Shown: one piece after another, positions 1 to 5,350 of the stretch | Layout: every line of letters begins with the position of its first letter | Numbering within the stretch: position 1 is the stretch's first letter | NCBI GenBank assembly: GCA_028280675.1 | Contig: JANQLI010000031.1 | Location: forward strand, 1 to 8,058 | DNA: 8,058 nucleotides | Source of the DNA: Alphaproteobacteria bacterium | GTDB lineage: Bacteria; Pseudomonadota; Alphaproteobacteria; SMXP01 | Reading direction: 5' to 3' | Position numbers and translations under genes: made by a program | The notes under the pieces: model-generated | The model's database searches: none | The model's input: the letters and a program-made list of their open reading frames with translations, nothing else | Told to the model about the DNA's origin: nothing

Positions 1-158
1 GTTTGTGCTTATGCGCTCACCTTTTGCTTGGTTTTTAAGGTCTGATTCGCGGTCATGCCTCTCTGCTGGGTGTTGCGAAAATACATGGAATAACAGACAT
101 TTATCTGCACCATTCGGAGACGCTTTGCGTGGGGGTGTCCGCTTATCTGTGCCTGAAT

Positions 159-182
159 CGGCCATATTATGATTAATGGCCG
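159..182. promoter_or_regulatory. Perfect 7-bp inverted repeat, operator-like
   Basis: CGGCCAT (159-165) and ATGGCCG (176-182) are exact inverted repeats separated by 10 AT-rich bases. Size and spacing resemble a dimeric repressor or activator site. On the minus strand it covers a CATAAT hexamer (-10-like) and the ATG at 163-165 of the left-edge frame, so it could control a gene leaving the window to the left. No transcription factor is assigned. Confidence 0.35.
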
Positions 183-394
183 CGGAAAACACTTGATCTA
201 CAAAATATAGCGCAAGGGGCCAGCCGTATCCCCAATATCTTCTTATTTTGCAAGCACTTGTGGGATATTTGCATACCGCCTGTGCGGCTTTTTGCCGTGC
301 GCCTAAAAAGTTAACTTGCGGTAGTTTGGCAAAGGTTGTTATAGAACTCCCTAGGGGAAGAAATATCCAGGACAACTGGGTAATTGCGCGAAGG

Positions 395-595
395 CTAGGG
401 TTCAGATTCCACGCTTGGAATCTCATGATGGAGTAAGTTGGGGAGTAACAAAAATCCGCCACAATACGATGTAAGTGTGACGTGATAGAGGCCGAATCGG
501 GCGTCTATATTTTGCTCTTTGGTTACTGGAGCGTGCTTAGTCATTGTGGAGATTTCATAAGACGAAACGTCTTTGACAATATCCACGTTTAACAT
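395..595 (-). CDS. Small 66-residue hypothetical protein (uncertain)
   Basis: The ORF starts at ATG 593-595, preceded by a strong ribosome binding site (AAGGAG followed by AAACGGCA). That is the main reason to take it seriously. The product begins MLNVDIVKDVSSYEISTMTK and has no signal peptide, clear membrane segment or recognised domain. The first ~43 residues look protein-like. The last ~23 (leucine- and histidine-containing) look less so, so this may be a decayed gene whose 3' part has lost its frame. It is transcribed away from the TonB operon, with about 290 bases between the two starts. The RBS can be buried in a stem (604-626), which could regulate it. The frame continues to a TAG at 395-397. 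Confidence 0.35.
   Translation of the reverse strand: MLNVDIVKDVSSYEISTMTKHAPVTKEQNIDARFGLYHVTLTSYCGGFLLLPNLLHHEIPSVESEP
404..423. repeat. Perfect 8-bp hairpin near the end of the small minus-strand ORF
   Basis: AGATTCCA (404-411) and TGGAATCT (416-423) pair perfectly around a 4-base loop. The hairpin lies inside the last codons of the minus-strand ORF at 395-595. No T-run follows on either strand, so it is not a standard intrinsic terminator. It may be an RNA stability hairpin or a protein site. Confidence 0.4.
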
Positions 596-603
596 TGCCG
601 TTT

Positions 604-626
604 CTCCTTAAATCCGTCTTAAGGGG
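604..626 (-). promoter_or_regulatory. Inverted repeat that can sequester the ribosome binding site of the small minus-strand ORF
   Basis: Read on the minus strand, CCCCTTAA and TTAAGGAG form an 8-position stem with one mismatch around a 7-base loop. The 3' arm is exactly the Shine-Dalgarno sequence of the ORF starting at 595. Folded RNA would hide the ribosome site, as in RNA thermometers or attenuated leaders. No such behaviour is demonstrated. Confidence 0.35.
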
Positions 627-636
627 TGCGGTGTTA

Positions 637-673
637 ATCAAGATCCATGAGGAATCCCTCATTCGTTCTTGAT
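637..673. repeat. Long interrupted hairpin in the intergenic region
   Basis: The outer arms ATCAAGA (637-643) and TCTTGAT (667-673) pair perfectly. Inside them, ATGAGG (647-652) and CCTCAT (657-662) pair perfectly around AATC, leaving a small internal loop of 3 and 4 bases. This gives 13 bp over 37 bases. It lies between the divergent small ORF and the operon control region. There is no T-run, so it is not a terminator. It may be an operator or the 5' leader of the minus-strand transcript. Confidence 0.45.
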
Positions 674-703
674 ACTATTAATTTGGGTGTGGGGGGATTT
701 AAC

Positions 704-735
704 GTTCGTGTGTCATTTTTTTGAATTTCACGAAC
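704..735. promoter_or_regulatory. Spaced 7-bp inverted repeat upstream of the operon promoter
   Basis: GTTCGTG (704-710) and CACGAAC (729-735) are exact inverted repeats 18 bases apart, flanking a T-tract. The right arm lies just upstream of the presumed -10 and Fur-like site, as expected for an activator or repressor dyad. The factor is unknown. Pairing as RNA is also possible if transcription starts further upstream. Confidence 0.35.
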
Positions 736-755
736 CGTACGGAGAGGGTGATAAT
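726..755 (+). promoter_or_regulatory. Candidate promoter of the TonB operon
   Basis: GATAAT (750-755) matches the sigma-70 -10 consensus at 5 of 6 bases. A weak -35 candidate, TTTCAC (726-731), lies 18 bases upstream. It is the best-placed promoter before the first large gene and overlaps the Fur-like palindrome. The weak -35 would suit an activated promoter. The assignment rests on motif and position only. Confidence 0.35.
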
Positions 756-764
756 GATCATTTC
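750..764. promoter_or_regulatory. Fur-box-like operator
   Basis: GATAATGATCATTTC contains the perfect 10-base palindrome AATGATCATT (753-762), and its first nine bases equal the start of the E. coli Fur consensus (GATAATGAT...). It overlaps the -10 candidate, the usual place for iron repression. The downstream genes are TonB-motor genes, classic Fur targets. In many alphaproteobacteria Irr or RirA controls iron genes instead, so the regulator identity is inferred. Confidence 0.5.
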
Positions 765-843
765 CGTAAAATTAAATCCTACCAAAGGACACCATCGTTC
801 ATTTTGGGCATTTGTTTTGCATAGCAAACAGATGGATCGTTAA
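754..843 (+). CDS. Possible 29-residue leader peptide
   Basis: ATG at 754 follows a purine-rich ribosome site (GGAGAGGG, 741-748) by 5 bases and opens a 29-codon frame (MIISVKLNPTKGHHRSFWAF...) ending in TAA at 841-843. The stop overlaps the ATG of a second mini-ORF (TAATG). No family is recognised. The difficulty is that the ATG lies inside the Fur-like palindrome and the -10 candidate. If transcription starts near 762 this ORF is not translated; it needs a start site upstream of about 740. Confidence 0.25.
   Translation: MIISVKLNPTKGHHRSFWAFVLHSKQMDR
810..833 (+). promoter_or_regulatory. Leader hairpin upstream of the first operon gene
   Basis: ATTTGTTTTGC (810-820) and GCAAACAGAT (824-833) pair over ten positions with one bulged T, one G-T pair and a 3-base loop. 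It lies 37 bases before the first large gene's ribosome site, within any transcript starting near 762. There is no T-run, so a leader-stability or attenuation role is the only guess. Confidence 0.3.
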
Positions 844-887
844 TGGACCTTGGGGTCGTTATGTTTGAGCAGAGAGGCATCGAATGA
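843..887 (+). CDS. Possible 14-residue ORF linked by overlaps on both sides
   Basis: The frame MDLGVVMFEQRGIE starts at ATG 843, overlapping the preceding mini-ORF stop (TAATG). Its TGA at 885-887 overlaps the first ATG of the DUF3450 gene (ATGA). Such overlaps are typical of translational coupling. It has no ribosome site of its own apart from re-initiation, and no recognisable product. It may be chance. Confidence 0.2.
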   Translation: MDLGVVMFEQRGIE

Positions 888-1678
888 TGACACGACGTGT
901 AGGGGAAGGTGTAACAAGAGTTTTTACACCACTCTTAGTAATGGTAACGCTGGTTGTCGCAACAATTGCGCCAGCAGTTGCACAATTAAGCCAGGCGAAA
1001 AGCACAGAAGTACAAAAAGTACAAGAAGGTGCGGCTTCGCAAACAACCATCGATAATCTGGATGATGAACGTTCAGAGATAGAGGCTGAGTACCGGGTCA
1101 CCCTCACGCAGCTTGAAAATTTGCGTCAGTATAATGCGCAACTGCGCGAGTTGATTAAAGCGCAAGAGGAAGAGAAAATTTCCTTGCGTGAACAAATCGA
1201 GCGGATCACCGGTGTGGGTCGTGACATCGTTCCTCTTATGAACGAAATGCTGGACAGTCTCGGTCAGTTTGTTGAGTTGGATGTGCCTTTCCTCCTCCAA
1301 GAGCGCCGCAAACGGGTAAATGAACTCGGCGCCTTGATGAACCGCGCCGATGTGACGGACTCCGAAAAATACCGCCGTATCTTGGAAGCCTACCAAATCG
1401 AAAACGATTATGGCCGGACCATCGAAGCCTATGACGGCACGATTGGCGATGGCGAAGATCGCCAGCAAGTCAATTTCCTGAAAATCGGCCGTGTGTCTTT
1501 CATGTATCAAACACGTGATAAGTCTGAAACCTATCTCTGGGATCACGTCGCGAAAGCGTGGGTTGACTTGCCGTCCAGCTATAACTCACCTGTCAGCATC
1601 GCCATTCGGATGGCGAATGAGCAAATTCCACCAAATCTGATCTTTGTGCCAGTCACTGGTCCAGAAGTCGCCGAGTAA
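884..1678 (+). CDS. DUF3450 family exported coiled-coil protein of the TonB operon
   Basis: This 264-residue protein has an N-terminal signal peptide: basic MTRR, a hydrophobic run at about 14-30, and likely cleavage after AVA at residue 33. A long predicted coiled coil follows at about 50-125 (ExxYRVTLTQLENLRQYNAQL), then a globular C-terminal half with the DUF3450-like segment around FVELDVPFLLQERRKRV and a late 'FLKIGRVSFMYQTRD' strand region. Homologues sit directly upstream of ttpC in Vibrio-type TonB2 operons (VC1548 position). Its exact job is unproven; a periplasmic partner of the TtpC N-domain is a reasonable inference. AGAGAGG (871-877) serves ATG 884 at 6 bases or ATG 887 at 9, so either may be the start. 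The next gene begins 14 bases after its stop. Confidence 0.88.
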   Translation: MMTRRVGEGVTRVFTPLLVMVTLVVATIAPAVAQLSQAKSTEVQKVQEGAASQTTIDNLDDERSEIEAEYRVTLTQLENLRQYNAQLRELIKAQEEEKISLREQIERITGVGRDIVPLMNEMLDSLGQFVELDVPFLLQERRKRVNELGALMNRADVTDSEKYRRILEAYQIENDYGRTIEAYDGTIGDGEDRQQVNFLKIGRVSFMYQTRDKSETYLWDHVAKAWVDLPSSYNSPVSIAIRMANEQIPPNLIFVPVTGPEVAE

Positions 1679-1692
1679 GGGAGTGCAGATTG

Positions 1693-3084
1693 ATGAAACG
1701 TCTTATAAAAGTAGTTGGTCTGACAACGAGCCTGGCGATTGCAGGCCTTGTGGCTGAACCGGTTTCTCCATTCCTATCCAATGCGGAAGCCCAACCGACA
1801 ACCTTGAACGAGCTTTTGGCCAATGTCCGTGCGGCGAAAAACCGTGCGAGTGCTGAGAATGCGCAACGCATCGCCAACTTCCGTGCCAAGCGCAATCAAC
1901 AAAGAAGTTTGCTCAACCAAGCGAAAGCAGATGTAGCGCGCGAAGAACAAATCTCTGAGCAATTGGAGGCAACATTCAACGAGAACGATCGTGTGCTCGG
2001 TGAATTGGAACTTCAGCTCGCGGACCGTCTTGGCGTCTTTGGCGAATTGTTCGGGACCGCCCGTCAAGTCGCCGGTGACACACGCGGTCAGTTGAACAAC
2101 TCATTAGTGAGTGCGCAATATCCAGGCCGTGCAGAAGTCACGGATGAAATCGCGTCATCCAAAGCGCTGCCAACCATGGAGCAATTGCGTGAGTTGTGGC
2201 TGATCCTGCAACAAGAAATGACCGAGCAGGGTAAAGTCGTGACCTTTAGTTCAAAGGTTGTTGACACGGATGGCTTGCGCCGCGACGCCGCCGTAACCCG
2301 TATTGGTCCTTTCACCGCCATGTCCGATGAAGGCTTTGTGGTGTACAAAGAAGATGAGTCCCAAGAAGGCCTTTACTATCTGGCGGACCTTGTGCGCCAG
2401 CCAGGCGGATCTTACCTCGGCGCCGCTGACGATGTGATCGACGCCGATCCGGGTGAAATCGTCAATGCTGCGCTTGACCCATCCTCTGGCGCGATTTTGG
2501 GTCTCCTTGTTGAGACGCCAAACTTGCGTGAGCGTGTCGATCAAGGTGGCGTTGTCGGTTACGTGGTGATCGGCTTAGCTGCGATTGGTCTTCTGATTGG
2601 GATTATGCGTCTGCTTGCGCTGACAAGCACAGCGTCTTCAGTGCGCAGCACCGCGAAGAAACGCAAAGCCAATAAGAAAGATCCATTGGGCCGTGTGTTT
2701 ACAGCTTACGAAGAAAACGCACATGCCGATGTGGAAACACTTGAGCTGAAACTTGATGACGCCATTCTTAAAGAAATGCCAAAACTCGAAAGCGGTCTGA
2801 ACACCGTGAAAGTTCTGGCCGGTGTGGCGCCGCTCTTGGGCCTCTTGGGGACGGTGACGGGTATGATCAACACCTTCCAGATGATCACCCTGTTCGGGAC
2901 CGGCGATCCGAAAGTGATGGCGGGCGGTATTTCACAAGCTCTTGTCACCACGGTGCTGGGTCTTGTGGCGGCTATTCCGCTCCTCTTGGTGCACAGCTTA
3001 GCGTCGGGACGCTCGAAGATGGTGCAGCAAATTCTGGAAGAGCAAGCCGCTGGCTTGGTCGCACAGCAAGCAGAGGGCCGGTAA
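1693..3084 (+). CDS. ttpC: TtpC-like ExbB/TolQ/MotA-family proton channel protein with large exported N-domain
   Basis: The 463-residue protein has two parts. The N-terminal part has a signal peptide (MKRLIKVVGL..., likely cut after AEA, residue 33), a coiled coil at about 40-115 and a periplasmic domain to about 280. The C-terminal part is an ExbB/MotA domain with membrane segments near 286-308, 371-394 (VLAGVAPLLGLLGTVTGM, the family signature) and 413-435. Ordinary ExbB is about 240 residues without this N-domain. The architecture matches TtpC, required with TonB2-ExbB2-ExbD2 in Vibrio. ATG 1693 is preferred over the in-frame TTG at 1690 because AAGGGAG (1677-1683) is spaced 9 bases from it. 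Its last codons carry the ribosome site of the following exbB, only 4 bases away. The gene symbol is by homology of architecture. Confidence 0.88.
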   Translation: MKRLIKVVGLTTSLAIAGLVAEPVSPFLSNAEAQPTTLNELLANVRAAKNRASAENAQRIANFRAKRNQQRSLLNQAKADVAREEQISEQLEATFNENDRVLGELELQLADRLGVFGELFGTARQVAGDTRGQLNNSLVSAQYPGRAEVTDEIASSKALPTMEQLRELWLILQQEMTEQGKVVTFSSKVVDTDGLRRDAAVTRIGPFTAMSDEGFVVYKEDESQEGLYYLADLVRQPGGSYLGAADDVIDADPGEIVNAALDPSSGAILGLLVETPNLRERVDQGGVVGYVVIGLAAIGLLIGIMRLLALTSTASSVRSTAKKRKANKKDPLGRVFTAYEENAHADVETLELKLDDAILKEMPKLESGLNTVKVLAGVAPLLGLLGTVTGMINTFQMITLFGTGDPKVMAGGISQALVTTVLGLVAAIPLLLVHSLASGRSKMVQQILEEQAAGLVAQQAEGR

Positions 3085-3088
3085 AACT

Positions 3089-3631
3089 ATGGAAGACCTC
3101 CTGCTCGCTCTCAATCCCGCGGTCGCTCTTGGCGGTCTGCGGGAATTTTTAGAGACCGGGGGGAATGTGTTGGTGATCATTATGGTCGCCACCTTCATCC
3201 TCTGGGCTCTGATTGTAGAGCGTTACTGGTACTTCTGGGGTGCCCATGGATCGGTAAAGCGGAAAGCCCTCAATGCCTGGGACGACCGCGCAGATCATAA
3301 ATCATGGGCGGCGCATAAGGTTCGCGATCAGCTTTTGTCTGAAGTGAAAATCAGTGCGCAAGCCAACATCGGTATGATCAAAGCCATGGTGGCGATTGCC
3401 CCACTGCTTGGTCTGCTTGGCACTGTGACCGGCATGGTCGAAGTGTTCGATGTGATGGCCTTCTCTGGTTCGAGTAACGCACGTGGTATGGCTGCTGGCG
3501 TATCCAAAGCAACAATCCCGACAATGGCGGGTATGGTTGCGTCGCTTTCCGGACTTTACTTTAGCACGGCGCTTGACCGCCGGGCCAAGCGTGAAGTGTC
3601 GAAAGTGGCTGATGCGTTAGTCATAGAATAG
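3089..3631 (+). CDS. exbB: ExbB2-type biopolymer transport protein (short form)
   Basis: This 180-residue inner-membrane protein is of the compact ExbB2 type. Membrane segments lie at about 24-44 (NVLVIIMVATFILWALIVERY), 97-120 (the AIAPLLGLLGTVTGM signature) and 140-161. A cytoplasmic stretch rich in basic and acidic residues separates the first two. ExbB forms the multimeric channel around ExbD that couples proton flow to TonB. It shares the LLGLLGTVTGM block with the upstream TtpC-like protein, so two ExbB-family subunits are made side by side. The ATG lies 4 bases after the previous stop, with a weak ribosome site (AGAGGG, 3072-3077) inside the upstream gene, which suggests translational coupling. 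Confidence 0.92.
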   Translation: MEDLLLALNPAVALGGLREFLETGGNVLVIIMVATFILWALIVERYWYFWGAHGSVKRKALNAWDDRADHKSWAAHKVRDQLLSEVKISAQANIGMIKAMVAIAPLLGLLGTVTGMVEVFDVMAFSGSSNARGMAAGVSKATIPTMAGMVASLSGLYFSTALDRRAKREVSKVADALVIE

Positions 3632-3640
3632 GAGAACGTG

Positions 3641-4060
3641 ATGCGTAAACGTTCACACGTTTCCGATGAAGAAGCCGAAGTCAACATGACCCCGATGCTC
3701 GACATCGTGTTCATTATGCTGATCTTTTTTATTGTGACGGCAACCTTTATTCAGGAATCCGGTCTGGATGTCTCCCGGCCGGATCCGAACCAAGAGCAAG
3801 AAAAGAACGACTCGAAAGTGCGTCCTGTCCTGATTCAGTTGACCGATGATAACAAGGTTTTTCTAGATCGCCGGGAAGTGGATGTGCGGTCGGTGCGGGC
3901 CAACGTGGAAAAACGCCGCGCTGAGAATCCCAAAACGCCTGTGATCATTCAGGCCGGCCGGGAATCGGAGGTTGGACTTCTTGTTTCCGTGATGGATCAA
4001 TCGCAACAAGCAGGCGCCGCAATTTCGATTGCGCCGCTGGTGGGACAGCCTGGGCGCTAG
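3641..4060 (+). CDS. exbD: ExbD-A, biopolymer transport protein
   Basis: This 139-residue ExbD/TolR-family protein has a short cytoplasmic N-terminus, one transmembrane helix (about 22-36) and a periplasmic domain. The motif NMTPMLDIVF contains Asp21, equivalent to the essential proton-carrying Asp25 of E. coli ExbD. The start is set at ATG 3641 because AGGAG (3630-3634) is 6 bases away; the GTG at 3638 would be too close. The C-terminal end (MDQSQQAGAAISIAPLVGQPGR) departs from the usual ExbD ending, in which a motif like VMDQLSQAGV leads to a strand ending in -IA. The tail seems altered compared with ExbD-B. The preceding exbB stop overlaps the ribosome site. Confidence 0.92.
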   Translation: MRKRSHVSDEEAEVNMTPMLDIVFIMLIFFIVTATFIQESGLDVSRPDPNQEQEKNDSKVRPVLIQLTDDNKVFLDRREVDVRSVRANVEKRRAENPKTPVIIQAGRESEVGLLVSVMDQSQQAGAAISIAPLVGQPGR

Positions 4061-4111
4061 AGCGTTCACGCGCGTAAGTGAAATAATTTCCTTCAGGGTA
4101 AGGATAAATAA

Positions 4112-4516
4112 ATGAAACAACGCAGTAAGACACAAGAAGAAGATGTCGAGATTAACATGACGCCAATGCTCGACATTGTGTTCATTATGTTGATCTTCTT
4201 CATTGTCACGGCTGTTTTTGTCAAAGAAGCCGGTGTTGAAGTCAACAAGCCTGAAGCGGTTATGTCGCAAAAAGTCAAACAAGTATCGACACTGATTGCG
4301 ATCACCGAAGATGACAAAATCTGGATTAACAAAAACGAAGTCGAGCTGCGTGATGTTCGCGCTATTGTGGAGCAACTTCGTAAAGAGAATCCCAAAGGTA
4401 AAGTTGTGATCCAGGGGGACGCAGAGTCGAAATCCGGAATCATGGTGGACATTATGGACCAATTGTCACAAGCCGGTGTGACGGGTGTGGCCATCTCAGC
4501 CTTGGAGGACAATTAA
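4112..4516 (+). CDS. exbD: ExbD-B, second biopolymer transport protein
   Basis: This 134-residue ExbD-family protein has the same N-terminal plan as ExbD-A: a charged start, NMTPMLDIVF with catalytic-type Asp21, and one helix. Over about 20 residues around the helix the two are identical, and the DNA is also very similar there, while the periplasmic domains differ widely. This copy has a standard ExbD ending (VDIMDQLSQAGVTGVAISALE). Start ATG 4112 follows AAGGATAAATAA. The gap after exbD-A is 51 bases. Two exbD genes in tandem are also known in Xanthomonas tonB clusters, where the second has a special role. Here the second copy is the more canonical one. TonB-A begins one base after its stop. 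Confidence 0.92.
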   Translation: MKQRSKTQEEDVEINMTPMLDIVFIMLIFFIVTAVFVKEAGVEVNKPEAVMSQKVKQVSTLIAITEDDKIWINKNEVELRDVRAIVEQLRKENPKGKVVIQGDAESKSGIMVDIMDQLSQAGVTGVAISALEDN

Positions 4517-4517
4517 C

Positions 4518-5114
4518 ATGATACGTCTTCTGCTTGGTCTTCCCCTTGCGGGATTTATTACCGTCGCTCTCTTTATGGTGATGCGTTTTTTGGTTTTGCC
4601 GGGCGATGAAGGGCCGCCGGAAGCGGGTGATACTGTAACCATTAATCTCGCGCGTCAGGATCGCGACGAAGATTTGAACACACGGAACCGGAACAAGCCT
4701 GACCGTCCAGAGCAACAAGACGCGCCGCCACCGCCACCGCCCATGCAAGTGGACGCCCGCGTGGACCCTGCGGACCTGGCCGGCAATATGGGGATGCCGA
4801 ATTTCGGTGTCGATGTTGGCAACTTAGATGCGCCCTCTGACCGGACGGCGATTCCGCTTGTGACGGTTCCTCCGATTTATCCGGATCGCGCCGCCAGCCG
4901 CGGCGTTGAAGGATGGGTGCTTGTGGAATTTGACATCACGCCAACAGGACAAGCGGTTGACCCGCGTGTCATTGATTATGATCCGAGTACGATCTTTAAC
5001 AGAGCGGCGATCAAAGCCATCAAAAAGTGGAAATTTAAGCCGAAGGTGGTCAATGGCAAACCTGTCGCGCAGTTTAACAAGGAATATATGCTTACCTTCC
5101 AATTGGAGAAGTAA
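4518..5114 (+). CDS. tonB: TonB-A, energy transducer protein
   Basis: The 198-residue protein has an N-terminal membrane anchor (about 7-28), a short periplasmic linker with six prolines (70-75), and a C-terminal TonB domain (about 117-195). The domain shows VPPIYPDRAASRGVEGWV, VEFDITPTG and AIKKWKFKP, the TonB signature that binds receptor TonB boxes. It is smaller than E. coli TonB (239 residues) and lacks the long Glu-Pro/Lys-Pro region, as in the TonB2 type. ATG 4518 is preferred: GGAGG (4504-4508) is 9 bases upstream, and a longer form starting at 4485 would overlap ExbD-B by 32 bases with no better site. It is coupled tightly to exbD-B (one base between stop and start). Confidence 0.93.
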   Translation: MIRLLLGLPLAGFITVALFMVMRFLVLPGDEGPPEAGDTVTINLARQDRDEDLNTRNRNKPDRPEQQDAPPPPPPMQVDARVDPADLAGNMGMPNFGVDVGNLDAPSDRTAIPLVTVPPIYPDRAASRGVEGWVLVEFDITPTGQAVDPRVIDYDPSTIFNRAAIKAIKKWKFKPKVVNGKPVAQFNKEYMLTFQLEK

Positions 5115-5186
5115 TCGAACTAGGGTTTTCTGTGCAGGAAGTAATGTAACGAATAAAGGAGGTGCTGATTAACGGATAAAAGGTTG

Positions 5187-5286
5187 GCAGACCAAACATC
5201 AGATTGCGGGTAGGACTGGGACGAAAGCAAGCTGTAAGGTTTCTGATGGTCTCGTGCATACGAGAAAAGCAAAGGGTTTGGACTGC
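5187..5286 (+). ncRNA. Candidate structured RNA element (three-way junction) before the second tonB
   Basis: In the 236-base spacer, GCAG-A-CCAAAC (5187-5197) pairs with GTTTGG-A-CTGC (5276-5286): ten pairs and one A-A mismatch, closing a 100-base domain. Inside, ATCAGA (5198-5203) pairs with TCTGAT (5242-5247), and TCTCGT/ACGAGA (5250-5265) form a perfect 6-bp hairpin with GCAT loop. Together they make a closing stem and two branches. A short GC-rich hairpin follows at 5304. The layout, an upstream folded domain plus a hairpin near the ribosome site, is riboswitch- or leader-like. I recognise no known class. The fold is by eye, without energy calculation. Confidence 0.4.
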
Positions 5287-5303
5287 AGTAGCGGGGCAGC
5301 GAG

Positions 5304-5321
5304 ATCGGGACTTTTCCCGAT
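5304..5321 (+). promoter_or_regulatory. 7-bp hairpin just upstream of the tonB-B ribosome site
   Basis: ATCGGGA (5304-5310) and TCCCGAT (5315-5321) pair perfectly around CTTT. No T-run follows, so it is not an intrinsic terminator. It ends 14 bases before the tonB-B ribosome site (GAAGAGGAG, 5335-5343) and could act as the output hairpin of the upstream structured domain. Confidence 0.4.
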
Positions 5322-5350
5322 GTAATGGCTAACGGAAGAGGAGTGATGCC

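Larger units (their letters stand above)
1..426 (-). other. Minus-strand reading frame open through the left window edge; possible start of an unidentified gene
   Basis: This minus-strand frame has no stop from about position 501 down to base 1. ATG codons lie at 424-426 (142 residues to the edge) and 163-165 (55 residues to the edge). The stretch after the second ATG is hydrophilic and charged (MADSGTDKRTPPRKASPNGA...), like a soluble or disordered N-terminus. The part between the two ATGs reads like translated non-coding DNA. Neither ATG has a clear Shine-Dalgarno sequence, and I recognise no family. If a gene exists, the 165 start is more plausible, because a perfect dyad (159-182) with a CATAAT hexamer sits on it. 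It could equally be chance. Confidence 0.22.

Noticed and set aside
276..293. CCGC/GCGG hairpin followed by CTTTTT, a terminator-like pattern
   Set aside because: Only four base pairs, and no gene identified upstream to terminate; too weak to call.
398..412. GGGTTCAGATTCCAC resembles the T-arm of a tRNA
   Set aside because: No acceptor stem, D-arm or anticodon arm can be assembled upstream; the sequence is explained by the 404-423 hairpin.
248..436. Plus-strand 62-codon frame from a TTG start
   Set aside because: No ribosome site; the translation is unlike a protein family; it spans the terminator-like and dyad sequences.
1073..1546. Long minus-strand frame (157 codons) opposite the DUF3450 gene
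   Set aside because: A shadow of a well-supported gene with signal peptide and ribosome site; the antisense product has no recognisable features.
3863..4462. Minus-strand frame of 199 codons opposite exbD-A and exbD-B
   Set aside because: Antisense to two clear ExbD genes; the His/Asn/Phe-rich translation is typical of antisense reading.
4485..4517. 11-residue N-terminal extension of TonB-A
   Set aside because: Overlaps the end of ExbD-B; ATG 4518 has a proper ribosome site and a usual TonB N-terminus.
5157..5163. Perfect Shine-Dalgarno AAGGAGG in the tonB-A/tonB-B spacer
   Set aside because: No ATG, GTG or TTG at a suitable distance opens a frame longer than a few codons; probably chance or a lost start.
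5216..5300. Words 'gggacgaaagc' and 'gtagcgggg' resemble parts of the c-di-GMP-I (GEMM) riboswitch
   Set aside because: The conserved GGGACGCAAAGC is missing its central C, the first GEMM segment is absent and the stems do not match the GEMM layout; treated as unassigned structure.
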